A DNA stretch of 64,000 nt from Hysterangium stoloniferum. Its lineage: Eukaryota > Basidiomycota > Agaricomycetes > Hysterangiales > Hysterangiaceae. The translations under genes were made by a program, and so were the position numbers. Where the stretch lies: NCBI GenBank assembly GCA_015178975.1, contig WHVD01000181.1, positions 62,001 through 126,000 on the forward strand. Direction: 5' to 3'. This document shows, piece after piece, positions 47,701 to 59,855 of this stretch (position 1 is the first letter of the stretch; each line of letters begins with the position of its first letter). The notes under the pieces were generated by a model. The model made no database searches. It was not told the origin of the DNA and saw nothing but the letters and a program-made list of their open reading frames with translations.

Positions 47701-48626
47701 CATTTGGAGATACTGGGGTGTAGATAAACTCAACAACATCCTCTTACATGCTGAAGAGATTGTATGTTTCATCATCTACAAACCAAAGAAACTCTAATTA
47801 ATTGGCTGTCAGTACAGGGAACATTACACAGAGATGTATATAGGTAACCCAGTGCCACCACCAAATCAGACAGGAAGCTTGATGACACGCAAAGTCGGGA
47901 TCTTGCTTCATGAACTATCAGACGATGAAGATGATGCAGACACACATATACAGAATGCTCACACTGACCCAAATGACCCATGGTGCGAAGACTTCAAGGG
48001 CTACTTACATTCAAGGGATGAGCTTGGGACCATGACAATTGTCGAATGGTGGGGGGTGTGGATGTGTCTTGTATACTATATGTGATATACTCATGCTGTC
48101 ATCACAGTGGAATTCAACCAGGTACCCAGTCTGGGCCTCACTAGCTCGGGACTACCTTCCTGTCATGGCATCATCTGTCTCTAGTGAACATGCATTTTCA
48201 TCAGCTGGAATAACTATCAGCAAGCGTCGTAGTCGGCTCAAACCTGACATTGTTGAGGCTTTACAGTTCTTCAAGTGCCTCCATCGCCGAGAACTGATCT
48301 ACCGAGAAGAACCAAGCACAATGTTGGAGTGTGTTGAGGGGAGTGGGGAGCCTAGGAGTTGGGATGACTTTGTTGGAGACCTTGAAGATGATGAGGGCTT
48401 TGAGCATTTAGATGATGAGGAGGTTTTTGTTCAAAGTGTTGTGTAGGTACAACATCAGAGAAATTCGACACATTTTGCCCCTGGAGCCGCGGGCTGAGCC
48501 TGAGCCGAGCCCGAGCCGAGCCTGAGCCCTCTACCTGGGCTCAGCTCGAGGTTTAGGAAAGCCCGAGCCCTACTAAGCCGAGCCCAAGCCGGGGTTTTGA
48601 GCCGAGCCGGGCCCTGCAAACCACTA
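44764..48626 (+). mobile_element. hAT transposon
   Basis: The left end TAGTGGTTTGCAAGGCCGGG and the right end CCCTGCAAACCACTA form a short inverted repeat of hAT type. Both ends carry GC-rich subterminal repeats of the unit GAGCCGAGC (44,800-44,900 and 48,485-48,610). The interior encodes a hAT transposase on the plus strand. The 8 bases outside each end (CCTGCAAG and GTTATTCT) do not match, so the expected 8-base duplication is absent. The interior is CpG-poor while the subterminal repeats keep CpG. Confidence 0.85.
45000..48446 (+). pseudogene. hAT transposase, multi-exon, degraded
   Basis: Segments in family order: a leader at 45,000-45,212; a Cys/His segment near 45,680 (NYHNCHIC) that may be the BED-type finger; ARATNGVKIPN and VILDTFKAQL near 46,210-46,300; the first catalytic region KGKVSLTCDTWQASN (Asp) near 46,400; HVTGDNASNNGTMLKEFA (second Asp) near 46,660; RCLTHIINLATQAF near 46,810; DIPVRWSSTYIM near 47,120; and the dimerisation domain at 48,040-48,330 (SSEHAFSSAGITISKRRSRL). 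Several short introns seem to interrupt it, and one or more shifts and stops (for example after 46,140 and 47,320) make activity unlikely. The enzyme would excise and reinsert the element with 8-base duplications. Confidence 0.75.
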
Positions 48627-49666
<1,040 letters not shown>

Positions 49667-49959
49667 TTCCCTCTTATTCGTTATCAAGTCCTCATATTCC
49701 CCGTAATGTTTTCTACTACTAGATCAATGAAGCGTTTCTTTTCAATCATGTATGTAATTCTTCGTCCCCGCCGTCTTGCATGCATGCTGATCTCGGGATG
49801 GATATAGATATAGATATCTAACAGCTTTATTAATTCGCTACACTATTCTCATTACGACTTGTGGCTGTCCATGCGCTACATTTCAGCTCTGTTCACTTTA
49901 GCGATTTGCTGCATTCCACAGCGAATCGCTCATTTCATGAGGAAGAGAATAATCCTATT

Positions 49960-50971
49960 ATTTCCCACCAGGAGCTAGACACGTGTAAGTATTGACAAAC
50001 CGCATATTTTAAGAGCATGCGAACTTGTGAGTGCATCTTTAATCTGTGCGGGGTGAGCTCCAGGCTGTAGGGCCATTCTTGCGGCGCCCTGTAAACCTGG
50101 ATAAAAGTACAAGTCATTCAACCATACTAAAGTTATTTTACGTAGATGATTACTCTGTGCAGCGAGCTCCAAAGCCTCTTCTCGAGGGAGACCCATCATG
50201 ACACCCATGGCCTCTAGGAAACTACAAGCGAAAGTAGGGTCAGAGCCGGAAAAGGCGGTGCAAGCGTCGAAATGTTTCTCTTCAAGAACTCTGCAGCGTC
50301 AATAGACTTAAAAATTGCCAAAATGATGGCACGGTCACAATGCGTGTCTTGAGACGCGGGAGTGGTAGATACGACGGTCATACCCTCCCGGATCTTAAAA
50401 GCCATAAACAAGAAGTTAGTAGAACAACATTAAATGCAAGGAGGGCCTGACTTTGCAAGGGCTCTTAGGCATTGCATTTGTCGGATAACATTTGTGGAAG
50501 GATTGACGAGGGTCTTCAGTTGAGAGATCGTCACTCCAGCAAGAATGCTAATGAGAAGTTTGTCTTCTAGAGTCTCTCTCATCCCATTCTCGTTGAGGAT
50601 CGAGTGAACAAGTTGAGGTTTACAGCTTATATATGCAGTATGTAATGCATCTATGTATTCAATATAGCTTGCAGTCCCGTAGAAGTATAACATCTGCTTG
50701 TTTTTCTGCCTACACATTTTGCTTTGCCGTGACTTCAACAGTCGCTCCAAGAGGCCCGAGAGACCGCAATGATGTTGGGAATGCCTTTATACTTTCTGCC
50801 CTGTTTACACAGGCACGTAATCGAGACGGTAATCAATCATCTGCTTTGTGCTGGGCCGTAGTTGTACCGGGGGTATGAGTTTCCCACTTTGGACGGTCAA
50901 AGTGTGCCCCATTTGACTCCAGGCTTGCTACACCCACAGTTCCGCAGCCCGAAAATGATCAATATTGCATA
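49960..50971 (-). pseudogene. PRO3: Pyrroline-5-carboxylate reductase, disrupted
   Basis: The enzyme makes the last step of proline synthesis, reducing pyrroline-5-carboxylate with NAD(P)H. On the minus strand one sees the Rossmann loop GCGTVGVASL, VNRAESIKAF, CKPQLVHSILNENGMRE, LLISILAGVTISQL, MPKSPCK / IREGMTVVSTTPAS (intron between), HFDACTAFSGSDPTFAC, GVMMGLPREEALELAAQ and, after an intron, LQGAARMAL and HPAQIKDALTS. The last conserved block reads SHALKICGL in place of Gly-Gly-x-Thr-Ile-Ala-Gly. Two in-frame stops (near 50,825 and 50,715), a 5-base insertion before MPKSPCK and a one-base loss before EEKHFD are present. It starts head to head with ALG13, 136 bases apart. Confidence 0.8.
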
Positions 50972-51107
50972 TGAAAAAGTGAAAAGTGATATTACCTATC
51001 ACGCACAGAGTATAACCCACTTTTGTTGGGGCGTTGGCGTTAGTAGGTCGACAAGAAGTGAATTGGCCACGATGAGCTAAGGTCTTAGTCTTGACCTCAT
51101 ACACAGT
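50972..51107. promoter_or_regulatory. Short divergent intergenic region between P5CR and ALG13
   Basis: The 136 bases between the two head-to-head starts must hold both promoters if both were expressed. I see CpG-bearing sequence and a pyrimidine-rich part, but no TATA box that I could defend. The call rests on gene arrangement only. Confidence 0.35.
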
Positions 51108-51700
51108 ATGCGTGTGTTCGTGACTGTTGGTGCTACGTCGCCTTTCGATTCACTGTAGAAACCATTCTTTCACCAAATGGTTGTCATGCGCTACTTCAGA
51201 AGAACTGTGACCATATTGTAATAGAGGTCGGGCCGAGTATGGAATATCAGGATCTACATCAGGAGTGCAATGGTTTAACGATCGAAATGTGGAGGATGAA
51301 ATCCTCTCTAGATAACGATATTATAGCTGCAGATCTGGTCATAAGCCATGCTGGTCTGACGGCCTTGAGTTGCATCCTAAAGCGTGGCATAGGCTCCGGG
51401 TTGATCCTCAAGGCGCCGAGGCCGGGAAACCCACTCATTGTAGTTCTAAACACGACCTTATTGCACAACCATCAGTTGGAACTAGCTCAAGGAGTCGAGT
51501 GAGGGGAATTTTTTGTTTCTACCACTGTTTCGTGCGTGGCCGCTACTGAAATACCAGTTTTGTTGACTCAGTGTTGTTACATCAGGGAGCTGGCTGCAAC
51601 CATCAGAAACTTCAACCCATCATCGTTATCGCCTTTCCCAGTCTTTGACCCTAACAAGTTCAAGTCTCTGTTGGATGAGGAGATGGGTTTTGAGCTGTAG
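51108..51700 (+). CDS. ALG13: ALG13, catalytic subunit of UDP-GlcNAc transferase
   Basis: With ALG14 this protein adds the second GlcNAc to dolichol-PP-GlcNAc on the cytosolic face of the ER. From Met 51,108 the sequence gives MRVFVTVGATSPFDSL, then VETILSPNG, CDHIVIEVGPSMEY, GLTIEMWRMKSSLDND, AADLVISHAG, and after an intron (about 51,350-51,390) SGLILKAPRPGNPLIVV and TTLLHNHQLELAQ. A second intron (about 51,497-51,575) leads to RELAATIRNFNPSS and FKSLLDEEMGFEL before the stop at 51,698. Family motifs are the GT28 SHAG, the PL-VV-N and the NHQ-ELA. A one-base loss at about 51,158 (CTGTAG where CTGGTAG would keep frame) creates an early stop. Length is normal, near 170 residues. Confidence 0.82.
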
Positions 51701-51811
51701 TTCATCTTCCATCCAAGATCAATTTTACGCCAGCAATTTCGCTGGGGCACGGTTTGCCTACATAGGGCTTGCTGTAGCACTAGGGGTAGGACTACTACGG
51801 CTAGGCGGTAA

Positions 51812-52390
51812 TCATTTCCATACTTTCCATGTACCGCCGTCGTCCAAGTACGGATGTCTCGTTCCAACCCGTCGTCCTTGCTCCTCTGAATGCGTTTTCC
51901 AGACCATGTCCTTAACAACAGAAGCCTCATTCTATATTAATCTAAGCAAGGACTTTTCGACGAGAGTCATGCTCTCGGCATCCAAAGCAGAGGTTGGCTC
52001 TGAAAACAATGTGACCATCCAGAACCCGAAACCACAAATAACGCAACTCACCATCCAAGAGTAACATCTCAACACCCAGAATGCCAATAGCCACGGCTAA
52101 CCCGATTCGCTGGCTTTCACCTCCACTCAAAGTAGCCCAGGGTCTATCCCAAGCATCTTCATCAATCCCCCATTTCTCAGCCAACCTTTTAGGCCCATGT
52201 ACTGCGCCAGTAGCATTTGAAAAGGAATGCAACGATGGGAGGCCTGCTTGGTGGCTCGAACCGGCCTTGGACTGGTCGTTTTGGGCAGATTTACGTCAGT
52301 CGTATGACGAGACCAAGTTAATTAATCCTCGTTGTGTCGATGGGAGTAATGATGGACGTTGAGGTACATAAAGAACGCGTGTTATGTAGG
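51812..52390 (-). CDS. ABC transporter-type ATPase, C-terminal half
   Basis: On the minus strand the sequence reads LYVPQRPSLLPST (the Q-loop region), GPKRLAEKWGIDEDAWDRPW, the ABC signature LSGGESQR, IGLAVAIGILGVEMLLLDG (Walker B, with Gly where Glu is usual) and, in a later frame, THSEEQGRRVGTRHPYL (the H-loop His) ending at 51,812. The Q-loop to signature distance fits a small single-domain ATPase like the FetA/YbbL group. Walker A is not found, so the first exon is missing or lies beyond 52,400. Frame changes lie near 52,290 and between Walker B and the H-loop; some may be introns. It lies tail to tail with ALG13, 111 bases apart. Confidence 0.65.
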
Positions 52391-52565
52391 TGTTTATTCC
52401 TTTACAGGTACTGTAAATCGAAGGATCCTGATCGAATTGCTCTTGAGTTTACCATAAGTAATGACTTTTGCAAGGTCGAGGTATGACTTCACTCAATCGA
52501 TGCAAACCCAGTTCCACTTCGGCTCAATAAAACAAGAATACGAAAGGATAGAGTCTAAATACGAA

Positions 52566-52693
52566 GCTCAGTGAGTGAGTAAATAAATTTCACTATATAT
52601 TATAAATACCTAAATACAAATGTTTTGTAAGTAATAGAATAAGAGTAGATGATTGCACATATACCTCAGTGAGTGAGTGAATAAATTTCACTG
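52566..52693. repeat. Pair of 28-bp direct repeats in AT-rich DNA
   Basis: CTCAGTGAGTGAGTAAATAA followed by ATTTCACT occurs at 52,567 and, with one change, at 52,666. The second copy is followed by TGAGGTATA, so it can also pair with the sequence before it (TATACCTCAGTGA) as an inverted repeat. This AT-rich piece could be part of the 3' LTR of the copia relic that follows. Confidence 0.5.
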
Positions 52694-53413
52694 AGGTATA
52701 TGGCAAGATATTGCGACTTTTTATTTACTTTCTAATTGTTTAGGAGAGTTGTTAGGGGAAGTAAAAAGGAGGGATTTCAATACTCAAAGTTTCTAGCTAA
52801 TTGCATTATTAGGGAGAAATTTGTGATCAAAGGAGTTAGTTCCCCTTTATGGCATTATAGTATATGCACATACACTCGTCATTGCGGATTCGATCTTGAT
52901 TTCGGTTTATGCGAAGACTTGCTATTATTAACATTTCCCCTCAAGTCGAGTGTTGATAAGACCGAGTTTTGATGTGAAATAGATACATTTCGGATGAGGT
53001 AAAGCTTTGGTGAATATATCTGCTGTCATATCTTTGGTAGGACAATATGCGAGTGTGACTGTGCCATTTTCCACAATTTCATATATGAATTTGTCCCATA
53101 TATCAATGTGTTTCGTTTGTCCTTGGAATCTATTATTCTTTGATATGATAATAGCAGCTTGATTGTCACAATGTAGTGTAATTGATTTGGTGAATGGATG
53201 AAACACTTTGTTCTGGAATTTGTGAATCCAGCATGCCTCTTTGATAGCATATGTGGCTGCAACGAATTTGGCCTCAGTGCTAGATAAAGTTATGAGCCTT
53301 TGTTTGTTTGAACTCCAAGAGAATTCTCCACCATTTAATAGAAAACAATAGCCTGACATTGAATGTCAATCTGGTTGTTGTCCCCAATGCACATCTGTAT
53401 ATCTCATTATACC

Positions 53414-54199
53414 TGTTACGACCATAAATCCCACCAGACTCTGGGTACTAACTTATACGCACCCGCACCCTATACACACCCATTATCAGTTCACCGGAAT
53501 TCCCACCAGACTCCATATGTCAGACTTGTCTACGTTCAACTTCGTTACATTGTGTTTCAGTCACCAGAAAACCCACTGGACTCCATCTCTGTCTATATCT
53601 GACCTCATCCCATGTGTCAGTCACCGGACCCCACTCAGAAAACCTGTCATCCCTCTAACAGAGCCCCGTTCCCATTTTAGTCAAATGACCTGTCACAATT
53701 CAGACTCAGCTCCCACTCCATTTCCCATTATCGTTTATGATTTGTCACTATTCGGACTCCGCTCCATTACATCCCGTTCCTAACACCAATTTGGTGTTTA
53801 CTATTCCTGTTTTATGTTTTGCTCATTTCGTTTCATCATTACTGGATTCGGTATGACATTCACTCCACAGTCTATTTAAACTGGCAGATGTTGTACATAC
53901 AATCCAGTCAAAAAATTGCCTTAGATTCCCCCCAGTAATCTAATACATTGTCCACTCTAAACTCCTGCTTGAATTACACCGCTCGCACTAGTCGGAGCCT
54001 ATGGGCTCTGGTGCATCTATCTCTCTTACCTATCTCGACTCACGACTCACAACCCCCACCCGGACTCCCTGGGATTCCCGTCCACCTGCCTGAAATTGGA
54101 CAACACGATCTAGTGAGGGCACAGCCTATAAGCTGAAGCCAAGTCCTACCGGATATCCCATGGGTTTCTCCGGAGACCCACCCTGTATGTATCCTAACA
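53414..54199 (+). mobile_element. Solo LTR, A family
   Basis: Starts TGTTACGACC, ends ATCCTAACA, and is flanked by a perfect ATACC duplication (53,409-53,413 and 54,200-54,204). It splits the RNase H and RT parts of the copia relic. The hairpin block is at about 54,122. Confidence 0.92.
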
Positions 54200-54730
54200 A
54201 TACCATTCTTGTTTCTTCCCAATGTTAATTTGAAGTTTCATGTTCCCTTCAAATATTTCAGTACTCTTTTTGTTGCCTCCCAATGTACTCGTCCCAGATT
54301 CTCCATAAATTGAGATAAAACAGATACTGAAAAAGCAATATCTGGTCTTGTACCTATTGCAGCCCACATTAGCAAACCAATGGCTTCGTGATATGGAATA
54401 TTCTTCATATTTTCGCACTCTCTTGGTGTAGTAGGGCATTGTTCTTTTGATAATAATGGTTTGGGATCCATAGGTAATGTGACTGGGGCTGCATCTTGTA
54501 AATTGAATTGTTTGATAATTAAGTCGATACAGTGGGTCAAAAAACTGCCCCAATGTTTGTGCATTTTAGAAAGATTGATATTGTGTGAAGGAATGACATC
54601 AGCAAAAACTCTGAATAATTCACATGATATACTAGAACATGTTGGCTATCTACCAACTTAAAAAATCATGTGATTCCAATCAAAACCCATTGCTCAATAA
54701 ATCAAACAAAATAATCACTCATCGGGGCAG

Positions 54731-55524
54731 TGTTAGGATACGTACAGGGTGGGTCTCTGGAGAAACCCACAGAATATCCAGTAGGACTTGGCTTCAGCTT
54801 ATAGGCTGCACCCTCGCTAGATCATGTTGTCCAATTTCAGACAGGTGGATGGGAATCCCGGGGAGTCTGGGCGGGGGTCGTGGGTTGTGAGTCGAGACTG
54901 GTGAGAGAGATAGATATGCCGGAGCCTGTGGGCTCCAACTAGTGCGAGTGGTGTGAATCAAGTAGGGTTTTTAGAGTGGAAAATGTATTAGATTACTGGG
55001 GGGAATCTAAGCTAATTTTCTGACTGGATTGTATGTACAACATCTGCCAGTTTATATAGACCGTGGAGTGAATGACATACCAAATCCAGTAAAGACGAAA
55101 CGAAACTAACAAAACATAAAACAGGAATAATAAACACCAAGTTTGGTGTTAGGAATGGGACGGAACAGAGTGGAGTCTGAATCGTGACAAGGCATAACCC
55201 ATAATGGGAAACAGAGCAGGAGCGGAGTCCAAATTGTGACAGGTCATTTGACTAAAACAGGAACGGGGCTCAATTAGAGTGGTGATGGGATTCTGAGCAG
55301 GGTCCGGTGACTGATGTGTGGGACGAAGACAGACATAGACAGAGACGGAGTCCGGGGGAAGTCTGGTGACTGATATGTGTTGTAATGAGGTTGAAACGTA
55401 ACAAGTCTTGATGTACAGAGTCTGGGCGGGAAATCCTATAAACAGACATTTGGTGCGTGTAGGGTGTGGTGTGGTGGTGTACAGGTTAGTGCCTGGAGTC
55501 CGGTGGGATTGTCTGGTTGTAACA
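54731..55524 (-). mobile_element. Solo LTR, A family, inside Tc1/mariner 3
   Basis: Begins TGTTAGGATA and ends GGTTGTAACA on the plus strand. The duplication is GGCAG on the left (54,726-54,730) and GGTAG on the right (55,525-55,529), one C/T difference. It lies in the left arm of the transposon and interrupts the inner end-motif copy. The hairpin block is at about 54,793. Confidence 0.9.
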
Positions 55525-55688
55525 GGTAGTTTTTTGACCCTCTATTATTTTCTCTGATTTTCAATGTTACACACCAGTATAAGGTAGGAGTGGGTCATGT
55601 GAATCATCAACATGTCATGTGACCTTATTTGTATCAATTTGGCATGTTGAACTTTGTTCATTCATCTGCTTGACTCCTTACCACCAAT

Positions 55689-56700
55689 ATGAAATCCATC
55701 TCTGCTGAAATGCATTCTTCTGTTGTTTCTCTCCTCAATGAGGGGTATTCCCATCATCAAATTCAAGCTAGGACTGGCCTGGGGAAGGGTACTATTGGCA
55801 GGATCAGTAGAGAGGTAGAGAGGGATAAGGAAAATCATCCTGGTGGCTGTCCTTCCAAGCTTTCCCCTTATGATAAACAGTCAATTATCTGTCAAATCAG
55901 CTCTGGGAAGCTTGACAATGTTGTCCAAGGCACCCAATTCATAAATTCCATCATATCTACCTCTGTCACTCCTCAGACTGTTAGGAATGTGTTGAAGGAA
56001 GCTGGCTTTAGGTCAGCAACAAAGAAGAAAGTCCCTATGCTCAAGGGGTCTCATCATCAGCAATGTCTAAAGTTTGCCCAATACCATGAAAATTGGACTA
56101 TGGAAGACTGGAAGAGGGTGTTGTGGACTGATGAGACAAAAATCAATAGGATTGGGTCAGATGGGAAGGTATATGTTTGGAAGCAACAAGGGGAACCAGT
56201 ATTAGACAGGACCACCACACCAACTGTCAAACATGGAGGGGGGAATAACTTGATAGTTTGGGGGTGTATGGGCTGGAATGGGATGGGGAAGCTGATAGAG
56301 GTGCAAGGGAACATGGATGCAGTGCAGTATTGTGAGATTTTGGAGGAGGGAGTGGAGGAGAGCATTGAAAGTTTGGACATGGCTGAGGATAAGTGGTACT
56401 TCCAACAGGACAATGATCCAAAACATACCTCAAAAAGGACAGACCAGTGGTTTTCTGACAATAACATCATTCCCATGAAGTGGCCTGTCCAATCCCCTGA
56501 TTTAAATCCCATTGAATATCTCTGGCAACACCTCAAGGCCAAACTCCAACAATATGACATACCACCCAAAGGTGTACATGAATTATAGGACAGAGGAGTG
56601 GACTGAAATACCACCAGAGACATGCCAAAAGCTAATAGAAAGCATGCCTAGGAGGATACAGGCAGTTTTAAAGGCAAAGGGGGGTCATACAAAGTATTAG
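55689..56700 (+). pseudogene. Tc1/mariner transposase 3, nearly whole
   Basis: The frame is open for 299 codons from Met 55,689. It has the N-terminal helix-turn-helix (VVSLLNEGYSHHQIQARTGL), a GGCPSKLS linker, the first catalytic Asp (WTDETKINRIGSDG), the second (QQDNDPKHTSKRTD) and the Glu (PIEYLWQHLKAKL). A TAG after VHEL, where relatives have Trp, and a frame change just after it separate the last 30 residues, which end MPRRIQAVLKAKGGHTKY at 56,698. So one nonsense codon and one shift are the only visible lesions. It is about as close to the transposase at 27.9 kb as to that at 34.9 kb; all three belong to one DD34E group. Confidence 0.88.
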
Positions 56701-56943
56701 ATTGTAAAATAATAAAGGGTCAAAAAACTGCCCCAATGAGTGATTATTTTGTTTGATTTATTGAGCAATGAGCTGTGATTGGAATCACATGATTTCTTAA
56801 GTTGGTAGATATCCAACATGTTATTGTATATCATGTGAATCTTTCAGAATTTTGTCTGATGTCATTCCTTCACAAAATATCAATATTTCTAAAACACACA
56901 AAAATTGGGGCAGTTTTTTGACCCACTGTGTATATGCAGTTTG

Positions 56944-57997
56944 TGTTACGTTCCCGAACAAAGCTCCATGGATAGTCCCGCAGAGGTTTCCGGTAACTAT
57001 TCCGAACAGACACTTGCTTCCGGGAATAGTCCCACGGAGTCCCCGGGTAATAGGTCCCGGAAAAGTTCCGGGGATTATTAGTACAAGGAACAGTGATATC
57101 AGAATAATTACCAGAAAGTCTGGTGAACGACTGAGATGGACTTGGCTTCAGCTTATAGGCTGCGCCCTCGTACGCTCATTTGGGTGTCCATATTTCAAGC
57201 TGATAGAATGCATACAGGAAGATATAGATTCCGGAGTTCCCGTGGGAGTTCCCGGAATCGAGCGTGCAGACAGACAAGAGGACTAGAGACTGTTCAAGGA
57301 TCAAACTTGTTCGGGGGAAAACTAGTTCGAGATTGAAACTGGATTCTAAGTACATGAATATAGCAGACTTATATAGACTGTGAAATGTAATAATACCAAA
57401 TCTGGTATTAATGAGAGGCAGAACTATTAAACATAAAACGAAACAAGTAAATACTAAACTGAGAATTAGGGACGGAATGGAACGGGAGTGGAGAACGAAT
57501 CATGACAGATCATTTAACCATAACTGGAGCGGGGCTCAGTTAGAGGGGTTCTGGAAGTCCGGTCGGAGTCCGGTGACTTGGTGCACAAGATAGTGTCGGG
57601 TATAGACAGGTTTGATGTGCAGGAGGTCTGGTGGAGTCCGGTGGGTTTTCCAATGACTGGTGTGTGAGACGCAGAGACAGATAACAGGAGCGGGGTTCTA
57701 TGCTCTGTTAGAGGGGTTCCAGGAGTCCGGTCGGAGTCCGGTGACTGGTACATAAGACACAGAGTGTCGGGTGTACATAGAGTGGAGTCCGGAGTCCGGT
57801 GGAGTCCGAGGACTGGTGTATGAGACACAGAGGGTTAGGTGCAGACAGGTGGGGTGCATACAGAGAGTCAGGCAAAAACAAGTTGACATGCGGGCTCCCG
57901 TGGGAACTCCGATTGTTACTATACAATATAGAGGGTCGGGAGCATGTAGGACGGGGTCCGGGGGCCCGGAGGCCGGCGGGTTTTCCGGTTCCTGACA
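56944..57997 (-). mobile_element. Solo LTR, H type
   Basis: On the plus strand it begins TGTTACGTTCCC and ends GGTTCCTGACA, with a perfect GTTTG duplication (56,939-56,943 and 57,998-58,002). In the minus direction its start (TGTCAGGAACCGGAAAACCC) resembles the start of the A family, and it carries the hairpin block at about 57,150, but the middle is different. It interrupts the copia relic 16 bases from the Tc1/mariner end. GC-rich with many CpG, so probably young. Confidence 0.9.
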
Positions 57998-59294
57998 GTT
58001 TGCCTGAATGAGATTGTATGCACTTTTATATTATATTTGACCTCTATGTTCAGTAGCCAATGTAATTCTCCCATATCCTTCATTTTGAAATATAATTTGA
58101 ATTACTCCTTCAATTGAATTATCCCTTTGTTCGTATTTGCAGTGAGGATGAGATCGTCCACAGCTACTGCAAGAATGACAATATTGTTCTCCACTCATTT
58201 GTATAATACAGCTGGATTGGAGAGTGAGCAAGTAAATACCATTTGATTCATCACCTTGATGAGTAGTTTTTACCATTCTCTGCCCGATTGCTTTAAATCA
58301 TATAGAGCCTTTTTCAATTTGAGTACTTTTGATGGTAGACCTTCAGGAAATCCCAGTGGTTGGTGCATATACATTGTTTCTGTAAGCTTTGCATTTAAGT
58401 ATGCATTGTTAACATCCATTTGCTCTATAGGCCAGCTGTTCTGGGCTGCTATGCCTGTTATAAGCCTCAGTGAAGCTAGAAAAACAATGGGAGAAAACAT
58501 CTCTTCATTGTCTGTCCCAAATACTTGTGTAAGGCCTTGGGCTACGAGTTGTGTCTTGTATGTGATAATGTTTCCATTCACATCATGTTTTATTCTTAGC
58601 ATCAATTTACAGCCAACTATATTGACTCCCTCGGGTTTGTCAATGAGTTCCCAGGTACCCAAATGATGTAAGGCCTTCAATTCCTTTAGAAATGCTGGTT
58701 TCCATAATGGCCAATTGTCTCATCTTATGTATAGCTTCTTCCACTGTAGCTGGTACACCTTCTTGAAGGTTTGCAACCATCCCTATTATTTCCAATCTCC
58801 CATTGTCCATCTTATCTATAAAGTCCATCCACTCCAATGGGCTATATGTGTCTGTATACGAGGTGTTTTTATCAACCGTAATTGGTGGCTCACTTGGACC
58901 ATCTTCCCATAAAATTGAATCTTCATCAAAACTGTTTTCGTCTTCTAAAATAACACATATAGCTTTTCCGAGTTCTTCTGATACTTGCAGTCCTGGAGAG
59001 AATTTGACTTGAGTAGAGCCTGCAGTTCCTTCCCCTTGACTGAGATGGCACATATAATCAGATGGAAATCTGGTTCTTGTACTTCATCTCAGTTGTTCTT
59101 GAGGCAAGGATTCTGTATGTAATCAGTGTGCACACGAAATCAGCAACTTCGCAATACGCGAGAACATTACATCAGCATATGCTACAATGGAAAGTAGTAG
59201 AAACTCCTGGAATATTCCAGCAGATTCCAGGTAAAATAGCTAAAAATAGGTTAAACAAGTAGCTAGAACATTCTCCCATGTCTCAGATTTACTG

Positions 59295-59303
59295 TATATA
59301 AGG
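59295..59303 (+). promoter_or_regulatory. TATA box in the gypsy LTR or leader
   Basis: TATATAAGG lies upstream of an unbroken leader and 90 bases before the ~45-base repeats. The context (AAGGAGCTCTGCTCCACC after it) is typical of an LTR promoter, but no transcript start is known. Confidence 0.35.
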
Positions 59304-59386
59304 AGCTCTGCTCCACCACTGAGATATAACTTATTTTAACCCATTTACTACACCACATCAGTGTGCCACTGCATCAGCAGTTATAT

Positions 59387-59590
59387 TCCACCCCTAGTTG
59401 GGCTGTTGGACAAATATATGCAAACACTTAGTCACCTCTAGTTGAGCTGCTGAGCTAAGCTAACTCAGGATCCATTGTCACCTCTAGTTGAGCTTCTGAT
59501 ATAATAATACTACCCCCTTGTCACCTCTTAGTTGAGTAGCTGACTATCCTTTATTACATACTTATCCACCTCTAGTTGAGTTGTTGGTTA
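59387..59590 (+). repeat. Five diverged ~45-bp tandem repeats
   Basis: The core TCACCTCTAGTTGAGCTGCT recurs at about 59,387, 59,432, 59,478, 59,521 and 59,565. Each core is followed by about 22 bases that vary between copies. Cores differ by one to three changes. They lie between the TATA box and the gag gene of the gypsy element. Confidence 0.8.
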
Positions 59591-59855
59591 TCAATTAAAG
59601 TAATAAATATTTTAGGTTATATTGAGATTAGGAATGTTACGACCAGAAATCCCGCTGGACTCCAGGCACTAACTTATACGCACTCGCGCCCTATACGCAT
59701 CCGTTATCAGTTCACTGGAATTCCCACCGGACTCCGTACATCAGACTCATCTACATCCGTCTTTGTTACGTTGTGTTTCAGTCACTGGAAAACCCACCAG
59801 ACTCCGTCTCTGTCTAATTCCAACCTCGTCCTGCGTGTCAGTCACTGGACCCTGC

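Larger units (their letters stand above)
54530..56928 (+). mobile_element. Tc1/mariner transposon 3, with a nested solo LTR
   Basis: The ends are CAGTGGGTCAAAAAACTG and its inverse CAGTTTTTTGACCCACTG. TA precedes the left end, but the right end is followed by TG, so one TA has probably mutated. The arms are about 205 bases. As in the other two copies the end motif occurs again, inverted, at the inner edge of each arm; on the left this inner copy is itself split by the solo LTR at 54,731-55,524. The transposase gene follows. It sits in the RT region of the copia relic. Confidence 0.92.
52928..59120 (-). mobile_element. Second Ty1/copia relic, split by three direct insertions
   Basis: A fossil element on the minus strand. 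RNase H lies at 53,359-52,928 (SSTEAKFVAATYAIKEACWI), the end of RT at 54,564-54,238 (MWAAIGTRPDIAFSVSVLSQ), and RT proper at 58,680-58,031 (FSPIVFLASLRLITGI, MDVNNAYLNAKLTETMYMHQ). Upstream linker sequence reaches 59,053. A purine-rich tract (CTTGAGGGGAAA) followed by TGTTAATAATAGC at 52,933 marks the start of a 3' LTR to the left, whose far end I cannot place. No 5' LTR, integrase or gag was found. Insertions: a solo LTR at 53,414, a Tc1/mariner at 54,530 (itself with a solo LTR) and a solo LTR at 56,944. Broken and incomplete. Confidence 0.8.

Noticed and set aside
56057-56623. Minus-strand 188-codon frame over transposase 3
   Set aside because: It is the antisense shadow of a well conserved DD34E transposase.
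59387-59590. CRISPR-like repeat/spacer pattern
   Set aside because: Only five diverged cores in a retrotransposon leader, no cas genes, and the window is clearly eukaryotic.
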